A stretch of 64,000 bases of DNA from Leucaena leucocephala (lineage: Eukaryota > Streptophyta > Magnoliopsida > Fabales > Fabaceae). Position numbers and translations under genes: made by a program. The notes under the pieces are model-generated. The model was given only the letters and a program-made list of their open reading frames with translations, had not been told where the DNA came from and searched no databases. The stretch lies in the NCBI GenBank assembly GCA_037074615.1, contig CM073515.1:10501001-10565000 (forward strand), in the 5' to 3' direction. Shown here in pieces: positions 32,946 to 42,758 of the stretch. Position 1 is the stretch's first letter, and each line of letters opens with the position of its first letter.

Positions 32946-33882
32946 CAGTTATATGGAACATGTAATCTATTTATAAGCACAATTCTTATCAAGAAAGTAA
33001 AATTTCAACATAGCACTCTAAAAGTAAAAGTTTTGTGTAGATCAGATAAATATCTTATATGCTCATTATAATTCAAGATCAAATGAAGAACTCCCATGGA
33101 ATAATAATTTTGTTGAGCTTAAAATTCAATAAGGGACTCAATAGATGCATTTGATGCAAATATAATCTCTTGGATCTTGTTAAATACTTGATCTACAATA
33201 CAACTCAAAATTTTAATTTTTTGAAAAAAAAAACTTTTATGACTAATTCTTCCTATCCTTTTATTTTTCACACAAATATGTATTTATATGATACTATGGT
33301 TAGATTTTTAACCTACAAAAATTTAAGTTATATATTACTCATAGGTTTAAAATTTTCTTTACTAGTGATTGATTGACTGTCTTTCTATATATATCTCATG
33401 AATTTGTATTAAAAAAACATTTATTTCATCACATTATATCACTATTTAAGCTGTTGTCGGCAATTTTATTTATTTTTATATAAAATGAGGCATAAGACCC
33501 AAGAAAATAAATTATCCTAATAAGAAATGTAATTTCAAAAACTTAGCAAAGACATTAAGCTTGATATATGTGATGGGTATATATTAAATATGAAAGACTT
33601 GGTAAGACTCTTCTTCACAAAAGTATCAACAAGATTATTATTTCGGGTGGAATGAATTGTGATATAACTTTCTAAAACGTTTTCCTTATTTATTTATTTT
33701 TTTAATTTTTGTTAGCCTCTGTGCTGGGCCCTTAAAAATCATAGTTATTGTGGCAACACGAATTGAAAAATTAATTTTAATTATATAATGAGTATTACCT
33801 TTAACCCAAGAGAATAAGTTGGAGTTATCATGGTGGGGTATATGTAGCCCAACTAATATCAAATACCGCCTTCTACAACGAC

Positions 33883-33923
<41 letters not shown>

Positions 33924-34438
33924 ATACTATTTATTTGATCAAATTATTAAATATTTAATTTTTAGATTTAGTATAACATCTCTCTCAATATATATATCTT
34001 TTTTAAAAATTAAAATTAAAATTTAAAAATATTTAAAATAATAAAAATAAAAATAAATTTTTTAAATTATTTTACTCCAGTTATACAATTTTTAGATAAC
34101 TTTAACTCTTTTTAAATTATAAAATAATATTTTAGATAATTTTATTTTAAATTATAAAAATATATATATTAATTTTATAATTATTTCTATCTATCTAATA
34201 AATTTTTAAAATTAAATTTTAATTAAATTTTATTTTTGTTTATATTAAAAAAAAATTATCCTACTAAATGTACGCATTTAGTTTTCAAAAAAAATTTGCT
34301 TAACATGAAAAAAGTTTCAAAAATTAGATTTAAATAAACATAATAAAAGAGTTTTTTTTGGGACCAACTATAATTTAAGGCAAAATATATACGAGAAAAA
34401 GAGTTGAGAATTTGAGATAGATTACGATCTCAACGCGT
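32946..34438. other. Intergenic region before the PPR gene
   Basis: AT-rich with an (AT)17 microsatellite at 33886-33919. No gene is supported; an open frame at 33170-33376 lies in low-complexity sequence. The right end is the presumed promoter of the PPR gene. Confidence 0.45.
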
Positions 34439-34639
34439 ATGGTATTTTTCTCCCTCCAGATTCGTCTCGCAAGCACTGATCTAGTTGGTGCTCCAAAGCA
34501 GCCTACGTTGCTCTCCTCTCGGAACTCTACCTATGGTATTTGTTTGATCCTCAACAAGGGAGAAAGCAGTTGCCTCTGCAATTCGGCAGCTGCTCCTTCC
34601 TCCCTTCCTTCCTCCCTTCTTCTATTGATGGCTCTGTGA
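34439..34639 (+). other. Possible upstream ORF in the PPR mRNA leader
   Basis: A 66-codon frame ends 13 bases before the PPR start codon. Its sequence is Ser/Leu-rich with no domain. If the transcript starts near 34400, ribosomes would meet this ATG first, which could lower PPR translation. It may equally be untranslated or be removed by an alternative start site. Confidence 0.3.
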
Positions 34640-34652
34640 ATTCCCAATCTCA

Positions 34653-37334
34653 ATGCCCATGAACACGATGCTAATACCCCTGAAAGATGTGACCAGATCA
34701 AGAACTTTGCTTTCCTCAATTCTCACACTATATAACCCTCTAGTTGTTCCTATTACTTCTTCTCTTTCTTGCACTTGCTCTTATTCTTCTTCTCCTTCTT
34801 TCTCTGCTTCTGATAGCCCATCTAGTTTTCGACCATTCTACAGTGATATCATTAAGGGTCGCTCGCTGGACATAGCGGGTTCTTTTAAGAATTGGTTCAA
34901 GAGTGGGAATAATGAGGTATTAGCCAGAATCTACGTAATCCTGAATGGTCGGGGTAGTGATGAAGACGGCGACGATTTGAGCCTTCACGCCACCGACTTG
35001 GCTCTTAAACAGTTGGGTCTTCGGCTGACGGAAAGCTTCGTCTTGGAGGTTCTTGCCTATGGCAGGGATGTTTTTTCTTGCCTCAAGTTCTTCGATTGGG
35101 CTGGACGTCAACCCGGGTTCTTCCATACCCAGGCTACCTATACCGCCATTTTTAAGATTATCTCGAAGGCTGGGCTCATGCCAGTCATGTTTGATTTCCT
35201 AGACACGCATGAGAAGCAAAGGTTTGATGAGAAAGTGAGATTTTATGACACTTTGATTCTGGGTTATGCAGTTGCACGGAGACCAGACAGAGCCCTTAAT
35301 CTGTTTGGGAGAATGCGGTTCCTAGGACTGGACTTAGATAGTTTTGGTTATCACGTCTTGTTGAACTCCTTAGCGGAGAGGAATTCTTTGGGGGGGTTTG
35401 AAACTATTTTGGAGCAGATTCGATTGAAAGGTCATGAGAATCATGTTACACATTCCGTAGTAATGAAATACTTCTGTATGCGGAAGCGGTTGTGTGAGGC
35501 GGAAGAATATCTTAATTCGCTGGTGCATAGTGGGAAAGTTTTGCATGGGTCTCAGGTGAGGATTCTTCTTGGTGCATTGTGTGAGAATAACATGTTTGAG
35601 CGTGCTGGAGAATTGATTGAGGAATTTGGGAACTCAGGGTTGGTTCCGCATGATATCGCTCTTGGTGAGTGGACCAGTCATCTTGTTCGGGCTGGAAGAT
35701 TGGATGAGGCTCTGGCATATTTCCGGGATAAGCAATCTTCAGAAGGTTATATTCCTGGCTTGTTCCAATACAACATTTTAATAGGCAGGCTCTTGAAGAA
35801 GAAGCAGCTTCATGAGGTGTATAATTTGCTGATGGAAATGAAGGACAGACACATTACTCCGGATATGGTTACCATGAACATTGTTCTGTGCTTCTTTTGC
35901 AAAGCAGGAATTTTAGATGTTGCACTTGAATTATACTATTCAAGATCTGAGTTTGGGCTCTCTCCAAGTTTCATGGCTTACAAAAGTTTGATTCATACTT
36001 TATGTCTGAATGGGAGTGCTGATGAAGCATATGGTGTTTTCAAAAAATTAATTGATGAAGGTTATTTTCTTGATAGAGGAGCCTTTTATGCAGTTGCCAA
36101 TGCATTATTTAGAGAGTCTAAGGCTGATGAGATGGAGGAGTTGCTCATTCTTGCGTTGGAGAGGAATTTTTTGCCTCGTGCTTCCACATATGACAAATTG
36201 ATATCGGCTCTATGCCGGGCAGGACGTTTGCGAGATGGTTATTTAATTCATGGGCAACTGAACAATATAGTTACTCAGAAGTCTTACATTAGATTGATTA
36301 CCGGTTTCTCCAAGTCAAATAGGGGAGACATTGCTGCTCGGCTTCTTGTTGAAATGCGACAGAAGGGTTTTGTCCCAACAGATGCACTATATAGAGTTGT
36401 TATCCGTTCTTTACTTAAAGGGGATAATGCAAACGCTCATTTTCTTAATTTATTAGAAACATTGGCCCGTTATGGAGCACTAAAAGAGATTTGTTGCCTT
36501 TTTGTTGATGAAGCTGCTGTGGCCAAGAAGCCTGATCTGGTCAAGGAAGTATTTGAGATTAAGCAAAGATATGGCATTAGCCCGACTTTGGCCTCATACA
36601 TGTATATGTTGCGGAGTTATTTAAGAAGTGATAGAATTTTGGACGCATTAAACTTCTTTAATGATTTGAGGCGACTTGGTCTCAAGAATCGTAGATTATA
36701 TAATAACATTATTATTGGTCTCTGCAGGATCAAGAGGACAGACATGGCACTTAAGTTATTGTCAGAAATGACGATTGATAAATTAACTCCAAGTATTGGT
36801 TGCTATGAAAATCTAGTTCAGAGTCTTTGCCGTGAGAAAAGATACCCTGAAGCTATAAATCTTGTTAATGACTATGAGAAAATGGGACGTTGCTTAACCT
36901 CTTCTATTGGCAATGAATTTCTGTTGCATTCTTTGCAAGCACCAGAAATCTATGATATTTGTGTTCGTTTGAGAGGAGTCAGAGAGGAGGAGTTTTCTGG
37001 CAGCTCAATTCTTAGCCTGATAATTGGTGTATTTTCTGGTCGTCTTAGAGTAAACCTTCATTCTGAGAATTTGGAAGAACTGATAGAGAGGTGCTTTCCA
37101 CTTGACAGATACACCTACAGTCTATTGTTGCTAAGAGCTAGCTGGAATGATATTGACCAAGTTTGTGAGTTGTTTGATAGGATGTGTCGAAAGGGTTATT
37201 ATCCTAATCAGTTCACTTATAATGTCATGTTACGTGCTTTCTTAAAGCATGGGAGGAAAGAAGAGGCTAAGTTGTACTTTCAAGAAATGCTCAGAAATGG
37301 ATTTCATCCAGCAGTGAATACTAGAACCAATTAG
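34653..37334 (+). CDS. P-type pentatricopeptide repeat protein, organelle-targeted (At1g71210-like)
   Basis: This intronless frame encodes 893 residues, typical of plant PPR genes. The first 60 or so residues are Ser/Thr-rich with few acids (MPMNTMLIPLKDVTRSRTLL), as in mitochondrial or plastid presequences. From about residue 165 to the end there are some 17-19 tandem 35-residue helical hairpins of the plain P class. Examples are VRFYDTLILGYAVARRPDRA, GLFQYNILIGRLLKKKQLHE, VTMNIVLCFFCKAGILDVAL, STYDKLISALCRAGRLRDGY and QFTYNVMLRAFLKHGRKEEA. No E, DYW or SMR tail follows. P-class proteins bind organelle transcripts in a base-specific way and protect, process or help translate them. Overall length and N-terminal region suggest the mitochondrial At1g71210 group, which is moderately sure. 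ATGs at codons 3 and 6 are alternative starts. Confidence 0.9.
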   Translation: MPMNTMLIPLKDVTRSRTLLSSILTLYNPLVVPITSSLSCTCSYSSSPSFSASDSPSSFRPFYSDIIKGRSLDIAGSFKNWFKSGNNEVLARIYVILNGRGSDEDGDDLSLHATDLALKQLGLRLTESFVLEVLAYGRDVFSCLKFFDWAGRQPGFFHTQATYTAIFKIISKAGLMPVMFDFLDTHEKQRFDEKVRFYDTLILGYAVARRPDRALNLFGRMRFLGLDLDSFGYHVLLNSLAERNSLGGFETILEQIRLKGHENHVTHSVVMKYFCMRKRLCEAEEYLNSLVHSGKVLHGSQVRILLGALCENNMFERAGELIEEFGNSGLVPHDIALGEWTSHLVRAGRLDEALAYFRDKQSSEGYIPGLFQYNILIGRLLKKKQLHEVYNLLMEMKDRHITPDMVTMNIVLCFFCKAGILDVALELYYSRSEFGLSPSFMAYKSLIHTLCLNGSADEAYGVFKKLIDEGYFLDRGAFYAVANALFRESKADEMEELLILALERNFLPRASTYDKLISALCRAGRLRDGYLIHGQLNNIVTQKSYIRLITGFSKSNRGDIAARLLVEMRQKGFVPTDALYRVVIRSLLKGDNANAHFLNLLETLARYGALKEICCLFVDEAAVAKKPDLVKEVFEIKQRYGISPTLASYMYMLRSYLRSDRILDALNFFNDLRRLGLKNRRLYNNIIIGLCRIKRTDMALKLLSEMTIDKLTPSIGCYENLVQSLCREKRYPEAINLVNDYEKMGRCLTSSIGNEFLLHSLQAPEIYDICVRLRGVREEEFSGSSILSLIIGVFSGRLRVNLHSENLEELIERCFPLDRYTYSLLLLRASWNDIDQVCELFDRMCRKGYYPNQFTYNVMLRAFLKHGRKEEAKLYFQEMLRNGFHPAVNTRTN

Positions 37335-38017
37335 AGTGATTGATTAGTTCTGCAGTTAAATATGCAAAATAATCCACACAATTTTGGTAAGGATGTCATG
37401 TATTCTTTAAAGAAATTGATTATATTGGAGGCAGCAGTTTTAATTTATGATTTGTTTTCTGGGTCATCTAGAATTATGTGCTGCATATTTTAATTTGCCC
37501 CTTTCCTTTGGAGGAGGCATTTGTTAGGAATGAAATTTGACTACCAAACTTAATCTCTCAAACTATTTTCCCTACATATCCTCCCAATACAATTGCTCAA
37601 GTAAATTTCATTTGTAACCATCACTATCATTATAATCATACTTAGCTCAAGTTAGGTTGAATGGAACCAGAGGGGTAGCATTCCTCTTCTACACATGCAG
37701 ACTACATATGTGGCTTTCCTGTATTATATTTAACGGTGAATGTTTATGATTGGCCTTGACAAACAATTAATTTTGGAAAATTCTTGCAAACAAATTCTAA
37801 CTTGGTTTTAAATTAACTTTTGATATGGAAACTGTCTTTAGTTTTCTCTCTATATCAATATCCTTGTGGAGAATTATTTTGCTTTGCAATCTGCTTGACC
37901 ATGAATACTTCACCGACTGTTTCTTCTAGGAACTACCTTCAGGCGTTTACTCCTTGCAAACCAACTAATGATCCTTTTTTTCCTTAATAATTTTTTTATG
38001 TTTCCAAATTATGAATA
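37335..38017. other. PPR gene 3' flank
   Basis: It presumably contains the 3'UTR; the sequence is T-rich without repeats of note, up to the left LTR of the copia element. Confidence 0.4.
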
Positions 38018-38218
38018 TGAAGATTTTGATGCCAGAATGTCTTGTTCTTATTCATCTTTAAGGCTGATATATATAGATACAGATTCAGACATAGCATTAA
38101 TGTAAAATCCCTAAACTTATGGCTAGATGGCTCCTAGAATCTCTATGATTATGGGATACTGATTAAATAATAATAATCCCATGATTTTAGGGATATAATC
38201 CCATGATTTTAGAGATCA
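38018..38218 (-). repeat. 3' LTR of the copia element
   Basis: This 201-bp repeat starts TGAAGATTTTGATGCC and ends GATTTTAGAGATCA (TG...CA). It matches 42580-42758 except for one substitution (TTAAATAA against TTACATAA) and an extra stretch of 22 bp that duplicates CCCATGATTTTAG. Confidence 0.85.
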
Positions 38219-41200
38219 TACTGGCAAATAAATGTCCTTCATTCCCAGCTTGCATCTAAGTTCTTCAAACTGTGGTCTTGCTAGAGCTTTCGTGAAGAGA
38301 TCCCCTACTTGAAGTCTGGATGGGACATGTATTAATTCAAGAATGCCTTCCTCCTCTTTTTCTTTAATAAAATGTTTGTCTATATCCACATGTTTTGTCC
38401 GTTCATGGTGAATAGGATTTCGGACCATAGCTATAGCTGACATGCTATCACTTCTAAGTCGAATAGGAGTCTTCAATGCAAGGCCCAGTTCTTTCAAGAT
38501 TTTAATAATCCATAATCCTTCACATACACCATGAGCTATGGCTCGTAGTTCAGCTTCTGCACTGCTTCTTGAGACAACAGTTTGCTTCTTATTTCTCCAT
38601 GTCACTACATTTCCCCACAGCATCGTATAATATCCTGATGTAGATCTTCTGTCTGGTAGAAATCCTGCATGATCCGCATCTGTGTACACAACTAATTCAC
38701 GTGACTTTCCTTTTTCGAAATATATACCACTTCCTGGAGTCATTTTGAGATAGTGTAGGATTCTATAGACTGCATCCATGTGTTCTTTCAATGGTTTATT
38801 TGTAAACCGACTTACCACACCAACTGCATAGCATATATCAGGGCGAGTGTGGGACAAATACAAGAGTTTTCCCACAAGCCTCTTATACCTGTCTGCATCT
38901 ACAGGCACCGAGTCCTTTTCCTCCTTGTCATTATTCTGCTCATCAAGTTTACAAGCAGGTTCCATTGGTGTTTCTGCTGGCCTAGCCCCTAACATCCCTG
39001 TTTCTTTTAGTAGGTCCAGAGTATACTTCCTCTGGGATACAGTGATTCCATTCTTAGACCTTGCAACTTCCATTCCTAAGAAGTATCTGAGACTTCCCAA
39101 ATCTTTCACTTCAAATTCATTTTCTAGTGACTTCTTAAGTCTCATTAGTCCATCGATGTCATCTCCTGTTAGGATAATATCATCAACATAGACAATAAGG
39201 ATAGCTATCTTGCCTTTGTTGTGTTTTACAAACAGTGTGTGATCTGCTTGGCACTGAGTGAAACCAACTCCTTTTACAACCTTTGCAAATCTTCCGAACC
39301 ATGCTCTTGGGGATTGTTTTAGTCCATATAATGACTTGTAGAGTCTACATGCTATCCCCTGAGTATTATATTCAGCAAGTCCTTCTGGAATATCCATATA
39401 GACTTCCTCCTCTAGGTCTCCATTGAGGAAGGCGTTTTTCACATCTAGTTGATGTAAAGGCCAATCCAAGTTTGCTGCTAGAGACAAAAGTATTCGGATA
39501 GTATTTAACTTTGTCACTGGTGCAAAGGTCTCTTGATAGTCGATGCCATAGGTTTGAGAGTATCCCTTTGCTACAAGCCGAGCCTTGTATTTGTTTGTAG
39601 AGCCGTCAGGGTTGTACTTCTTAGTGAAGACCCATTTACATCCCACAGTTTTCTTTCCCGGTGGTAGTTTCATGAGTTTCCATGTCTGGTTTTTAATGAG
39701 AGCTTTCAATTCATCTGCTATGGACCCTCTCCAGTGTGAATCTTTAATGGCTGATCCAAAGGTAGTAGGCAATTGCTCATCTGCTAATTGGGCAACAAAA
39801 CTTCGCATAGAGGTTGACAATCTATCATAAGAAACAAAATTGCCAATAGGATGTCGAGTACATGATCTTACCCCTTTTCTCAAGGCAATTGGCCACCCAA
39901 GATCATTAGAACTAGGAGCCAGGGTTGAGTCCTGGGACGGTTCGATACTAGAGGGCTCTATATGATCTGGATTTTCTTCCTCTGCTGTCTCAGCCTCAGC
40001 GTCTGTCTCTGGATCATCACGTGGTGCTGTCTCAGTGAGATTAGGATTAGTGTCAAGGTTAGGTTCAGGTTCAAAAATATCGGCGGTGGTGGTTGGTACA
40101 GGTGTAGTTGGTGCTGTTGGTATGGGTATGGGATTAGTTAGAAACTCCCATTCTCTCATGCTCTCCCCCTGAATGGGTGTTTTGGGGTAAAAAGGTAGGT
40201 GTTCAGCAAAAGTAACATTCATGGTGGTGTAGAATTTCTTTTGTGTAGGAGAATAGCACCTGTATCCCCTTTGCGTAGGTGAGTATCCAACAAAAATACA
40301 TTTTATAGCACGGGGATCCAGTTTGCCACCATTGTCATTGTGAACATAAGTAGTACACCCGAAGACCTTTTCAGGGAGGTGGTTTAGGAGAGGAGTAGTC
40401 GGGTAGGCTTTAGAGAGCAGGTCAAAGGGAGTGGAATAGGTGAGAGTTTTTGATGGTAGGCGATTGATTAAGTAAGTAGCAGTTAGGATGGCTTCCCCCC
40501 AATAATACTTTGGAACATTATTTGTCAACATGAGGGCACGGGTAACATCAAGGAGATGGCGATTTTTTCGCTCTGCGGTGCCATTCTGTTGTGGTGTATT
40601 AATACAGCTAGTTTGGTGGATAATACCATGCTGTTGAAGATAGGTTTGAAGCTGCACGTTGGTATATTCCCTCCCATTATCACTTCTAAGTACTTTTATC
40701 GAGGTGTTATATTGTGTTTGGATCATTTTGTGAAAATTGATAAAGATTTGTGTGAAGTCAGATTTTTCTTTCATGAGAATAACCCAAGTGAATCTTGTGT
40801 GGTAATCAATGATAGTAACAAACCATTTGGCATGGGAGAGAGTTGGTATACGGGTAGGTCCCCAAATATCACTGTGTACAAGAGAGAAAGGGTGAGAGCA
40901 TTCATGAGAATGGGGTTTGTAGCTATGTTTGGTATGTTTAGATAGCTGGCAGACTTCACAAAAGTCAAAAGATGAAGTTTTATTCATAGACTTTGGGAAA
41001 ATTTTGGACATGTATTGGAAATTTGGGTGGCCTAACCTATAGTGCCAAAGTAAAATTTCTTCATCTGAAAAATGAACTTGGGTATCGGCTGCACAGCTGG
41101 TCACTTGTCTTGAGTTCTGTTTTACACAGTAAAGTCCCTCTAGTAGCTTAGCCATTCCAATCGTCTTCCCCGACTCCAAGTCCTGGAATAAACACAGAGT

Positions 41201-41374
41201 GGCTGAGAAGTCAATATGGCATAGCCCAGATAGTGTAGTTTTACTAACAGAAATTAGGTTGCACTTCAGGTCAGGTGCATATAAGACGTTAGTAAGCATA
41301 ACAGTACCAAACAAGCAAACTTCTCCTATTCCCTGAACTTTAATATATTTCCCATCTGCTACTTTTATAGACAT
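38216..41374 (-). CDS. Copia pol: integrase, reverse transcriptase and RNase H
   Basis: A frame of 1052 residues is uninterrupted from just after the protease to the LTR. It holds a GAG-pre-integrase zinc-binding region (LLWHYRLGHPNF, then CEVCQLSKHTK), the integrase core with its Asp/Asp/Glu residues (LVHSDIWGPT, LRSDNGREY, TPQQNGTAERKNR), the RT (GCKWVFTKKYNPDGS, HQLDVKNAFLNGDLEEEVYM, catalytic IVYVDDIILTGDD), and RNase H (YTDADHAGFLPDRRSTSGYY, SRSSAEAELRAIA, KHVDIDKHFIKE). The frame ends with its TGA made from the first bases of the LTR. The ATG at 41374 is probably not a true start, since pol would be read through from gag. Confidence 0.9.
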   Translation of the reverse strand: MSIKVADGKYIKVQGIGEVCLFGTVMLTNVLYAPDLKCNLISVSKTTLSGLCHIDFSATLCLFQDLESGKTIGMAKLLEGLYCVKQNSRQVTSCAADTQVHFSDEEILLWHYRLGHPNFQYMSKIFPKSMNKTSSFDFCEVCQLSKHTKHSYKPHSHECSHPFSLVHSDIWGPTRIPTLSHAKWFVTIIDYHTRFTWVILMKEKSDFTQIFINFHKMIQTQYNTSIKVLRSDNGREYTNVQLQTYLQQHGIIHQTSCINTPQQNGTAERKNRHLLDVTRALMLTNNVPKYYWGEAILTATYLINRLPSKTLTYSTPFDLLSKAYPTTPLLNHLPEKVFGCTTYVHNDNGGKLDPRAIKCIFVGYSPTQRGYRCYSPTQKKFYTTMNVTFAEHLPFYPKTPIQGESMREWEFLTNPIPIPTAPTTPVPTTTADIFEPEPNLDTNPNLTETAPRDDPETDAEAETAEEENPDHIEPSSIEPSQDSTLAPSSNDLGWPIALRKGVRSCTRHPIGNFVSYDRLSTSMRSFVAQLADEQLPTTFGSAIKDSHWRGSIADELKALIKNQTWKLMKLPPGKKTVGCKWVFTKKYNPDGSTNKYKARLVAKGYSQTYGIDYQETFAPVTKLNTIRILLSLAANLDWPLHQLDVKNAFLNGDLEEEVYMDIPEGLAEYNTQGIACRLYKSLYGLKQSPRAWFGRFAKVVKGVGFTQCQADHTLFVKHNKGKIAILIVYVDDIILTGDDIDGLMRLKKSLENEFEVKDLGSLRYFLGMEVARSKNGITVSQRKYTLDLLKETGMLGARPAETPMEPACKLDEQNNDKEEKDSVPVDADRYKRLVGKLLYLSHTRPDICYAVGVVSRFTNKPLKEHMDAVYRILHYLKMTPGSGIYFEKGKSRELVVYTDADHAGFLPDRRSTSGYYTMLWGNVVTWRNKKQTVVSRSSAEAELRAIAHGVCEGLWIIKILKELGLALKTPIRLRSDSMSAIAMVRNPIHHERTKHVDIDKHFIKEKEEEGILELIHVPSRLQVGDLFTKALARPQFEELRCKLGMKDIYLPV

Positions 41375-41551
41375 AAGAGTATCACTAGGTTTAACATTTT
41401 AAGGAAGGTTAAGGTTACCAGACATATGATCAGTGGCTCCAGAGTCAACAATCCACATTTGATCATCATGAACATCTGTCCGAAGTGCTAGAATAGCATT
41501 ACCTGTGTATGCTATATTACCAGCGGCTATAGTCTGATTTCTGGCCTCATG
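41375..41551 (-). pseudogene. Copia protease segment with nonsense codons
   Basis: Reading on from gag, the minus strand gives WIVDSGATDHMSGNL, which holds the catalytic DSGA of the retrotransposon aspartic protease. A TAA at 41399-41401 interrupts it shortly after the active site. Another TAA at 41552-41554 ends the zinc-knuckle frame just before it. So the polyprotein cannot be made whole from this copy. Confidence 0.75.
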
Positions 41552-42659
41552 TTATTGCAGTATTCTCCTGAGAACTCCGAGTTCCTCTCTGCTTAGTTTC
41601 TCATCAGGTGCCCCAGTTAGGTCGGAGACAGCAGCATGAGCAGCGTGGGAGTTTGCCTCATTTCGGCCTTTATTCTTCAAATGAGGTGGTTTACCGTGTA
41701 GCTTCCAGCATTCATCTCTGATATGTCCTGCTCTCTGACAATGATCACACCATTTTCCACTTCTCTTTCCCTTCAAGCTATTACTTTTTCGCAGCAAGGG
41801 CTTCTGGATTGATCTCATTCTCTGGCTGTGGTTGTGGGGTTGGAAGATGTAGTCTACTTTCTTCTTGCTTAGCCATAAAGAAGACTTCTCTTAGAGAGGG
41901 CAAGGTTTCTCGGTTCATAACCATTCTTCTAATCTTATCAAATGATGGTTGTAAACCAAGCAAGAATTTATTAATTCTTCTTTCTTCCTTAAGCTTCTCG
42001 TACAGCCGAGCATCAGCAATGCATGACCACTCAGGAGTGTCATATTCGTCTAGCTGGTGCCACAGAGGAACAAGTTTAGACCAGTATTTAGTGATGGTGG
42101 AATTTCCTTGTCGAACTTTCTCCAAGTTGGCTTCAATATCAAGGATTGCAGCACGGTTTTTAAATGCTGCAAACATATCTCGCGCTGCTTCCCAGACTGC
42201 TTGGCTGGATTTGTACAGCGTGAAAGTTGCACTGATTTCGGTAGTCATTGAATTCACAAGCCACGACTGAACCATTGAGTCTTCTGCCTGCCACATGCTG
42301 TATCTTGGATCTGTTATTGGTGGTTTTGCAGTAGTACCATCCAAATATCCAAGTTTCCCTTTTCCAGCGACAAAGAGGCGGACGCTTGAGGCCCATTGCA
42401 GATAATTGTGGCCATTTAAGCGGTGAATAGTTATTTGTGATGAGCCGGCATCGTGTGGCGCTTGGAGGCTTGCATTTGACACCGGCGGCACTATGGTATT
42501 GTGTGCCGATGGATGTAAGCCACCCTGGCTGTTGTTGTTTAGCCCAAAGCCGAACTGAATCATTTCTGCTCTGATACCATGAAGATTTTGATGCCAGAAT
42601 GTCTTGTTCTTATTCATCTTTAAGGCTGATATATATAGATACAGATTCAGACATAGCAT
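41552..42659 (-). pseudogene. Copia gag with zinc knuckle, one frameshift
   Basis: The main part (down to 41781) has the copia gag domain (ITIHRLNGHNYLQWASSVRL, LDGTTAKPPITDP, MTTEISATFTLYKSSQAVWE). It goes out of frame at an A5 run near 41787, and the next frame supplies the nucleic-acid-binding knuckle CDHCQRAGHIRDEC (CX2CX4HX4C). The gag start is likely the ATG beginning MIQFGFGLNNN, because the upstream part of this open frame is LTR and primer-site sequence. Confidence 0.8.
42568..42579 (-). other. Primer binding site of the copia element
   Basis: The minus strand reads TGGTATCAGAGC immediately after the 5' LTR. This is the classic plant copia site complementary to the 3' end of initiator tRNA-Met. 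Confidence 0.9.
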
Positions 42660-42758
42660 TAATGTAAAATCCCTAAACTTATGGCTAGATGGCTCCTAGA
42701 ATCTCTATGATTATGGGATACTGATTACATAATAATAATCCCATGATTTTAGAGATCA
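42580..42758 (-). repeat. 5' LTR of the copia element
   Basis: This is a 179-bp repeat with TG...CA ends; on the element's sense strand it directly precedes the primer site. Confidence 0.85.

Larger units (their letters stand above)
38018..42758 (-). mobile_element. Ty1/copia LTR retrotransposon, recently inserted
   Basis: This element of about 4.74 kb has short LTRs at both ends, gag followed by pol on the minus strand, and a primer site next to the 5' LTR. Domain order is gag, zinc knuckle, protease, integrase, RT, RNase H, which defines copia. The LTRs are nearly identical, so the insertion is young, yet the gag-to-protease region carries a frameshift and two stops. No matching target-site duplication or normal polypurine tract is evident. 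Confidence 0.9.

Noticed and set aside
42571..42659. N-terminal extension of copia gag (starting MLCLNLYLYIS)
   Set aside because: It runs through the LTR and the primer binding site, so it is not part of the gag protein.
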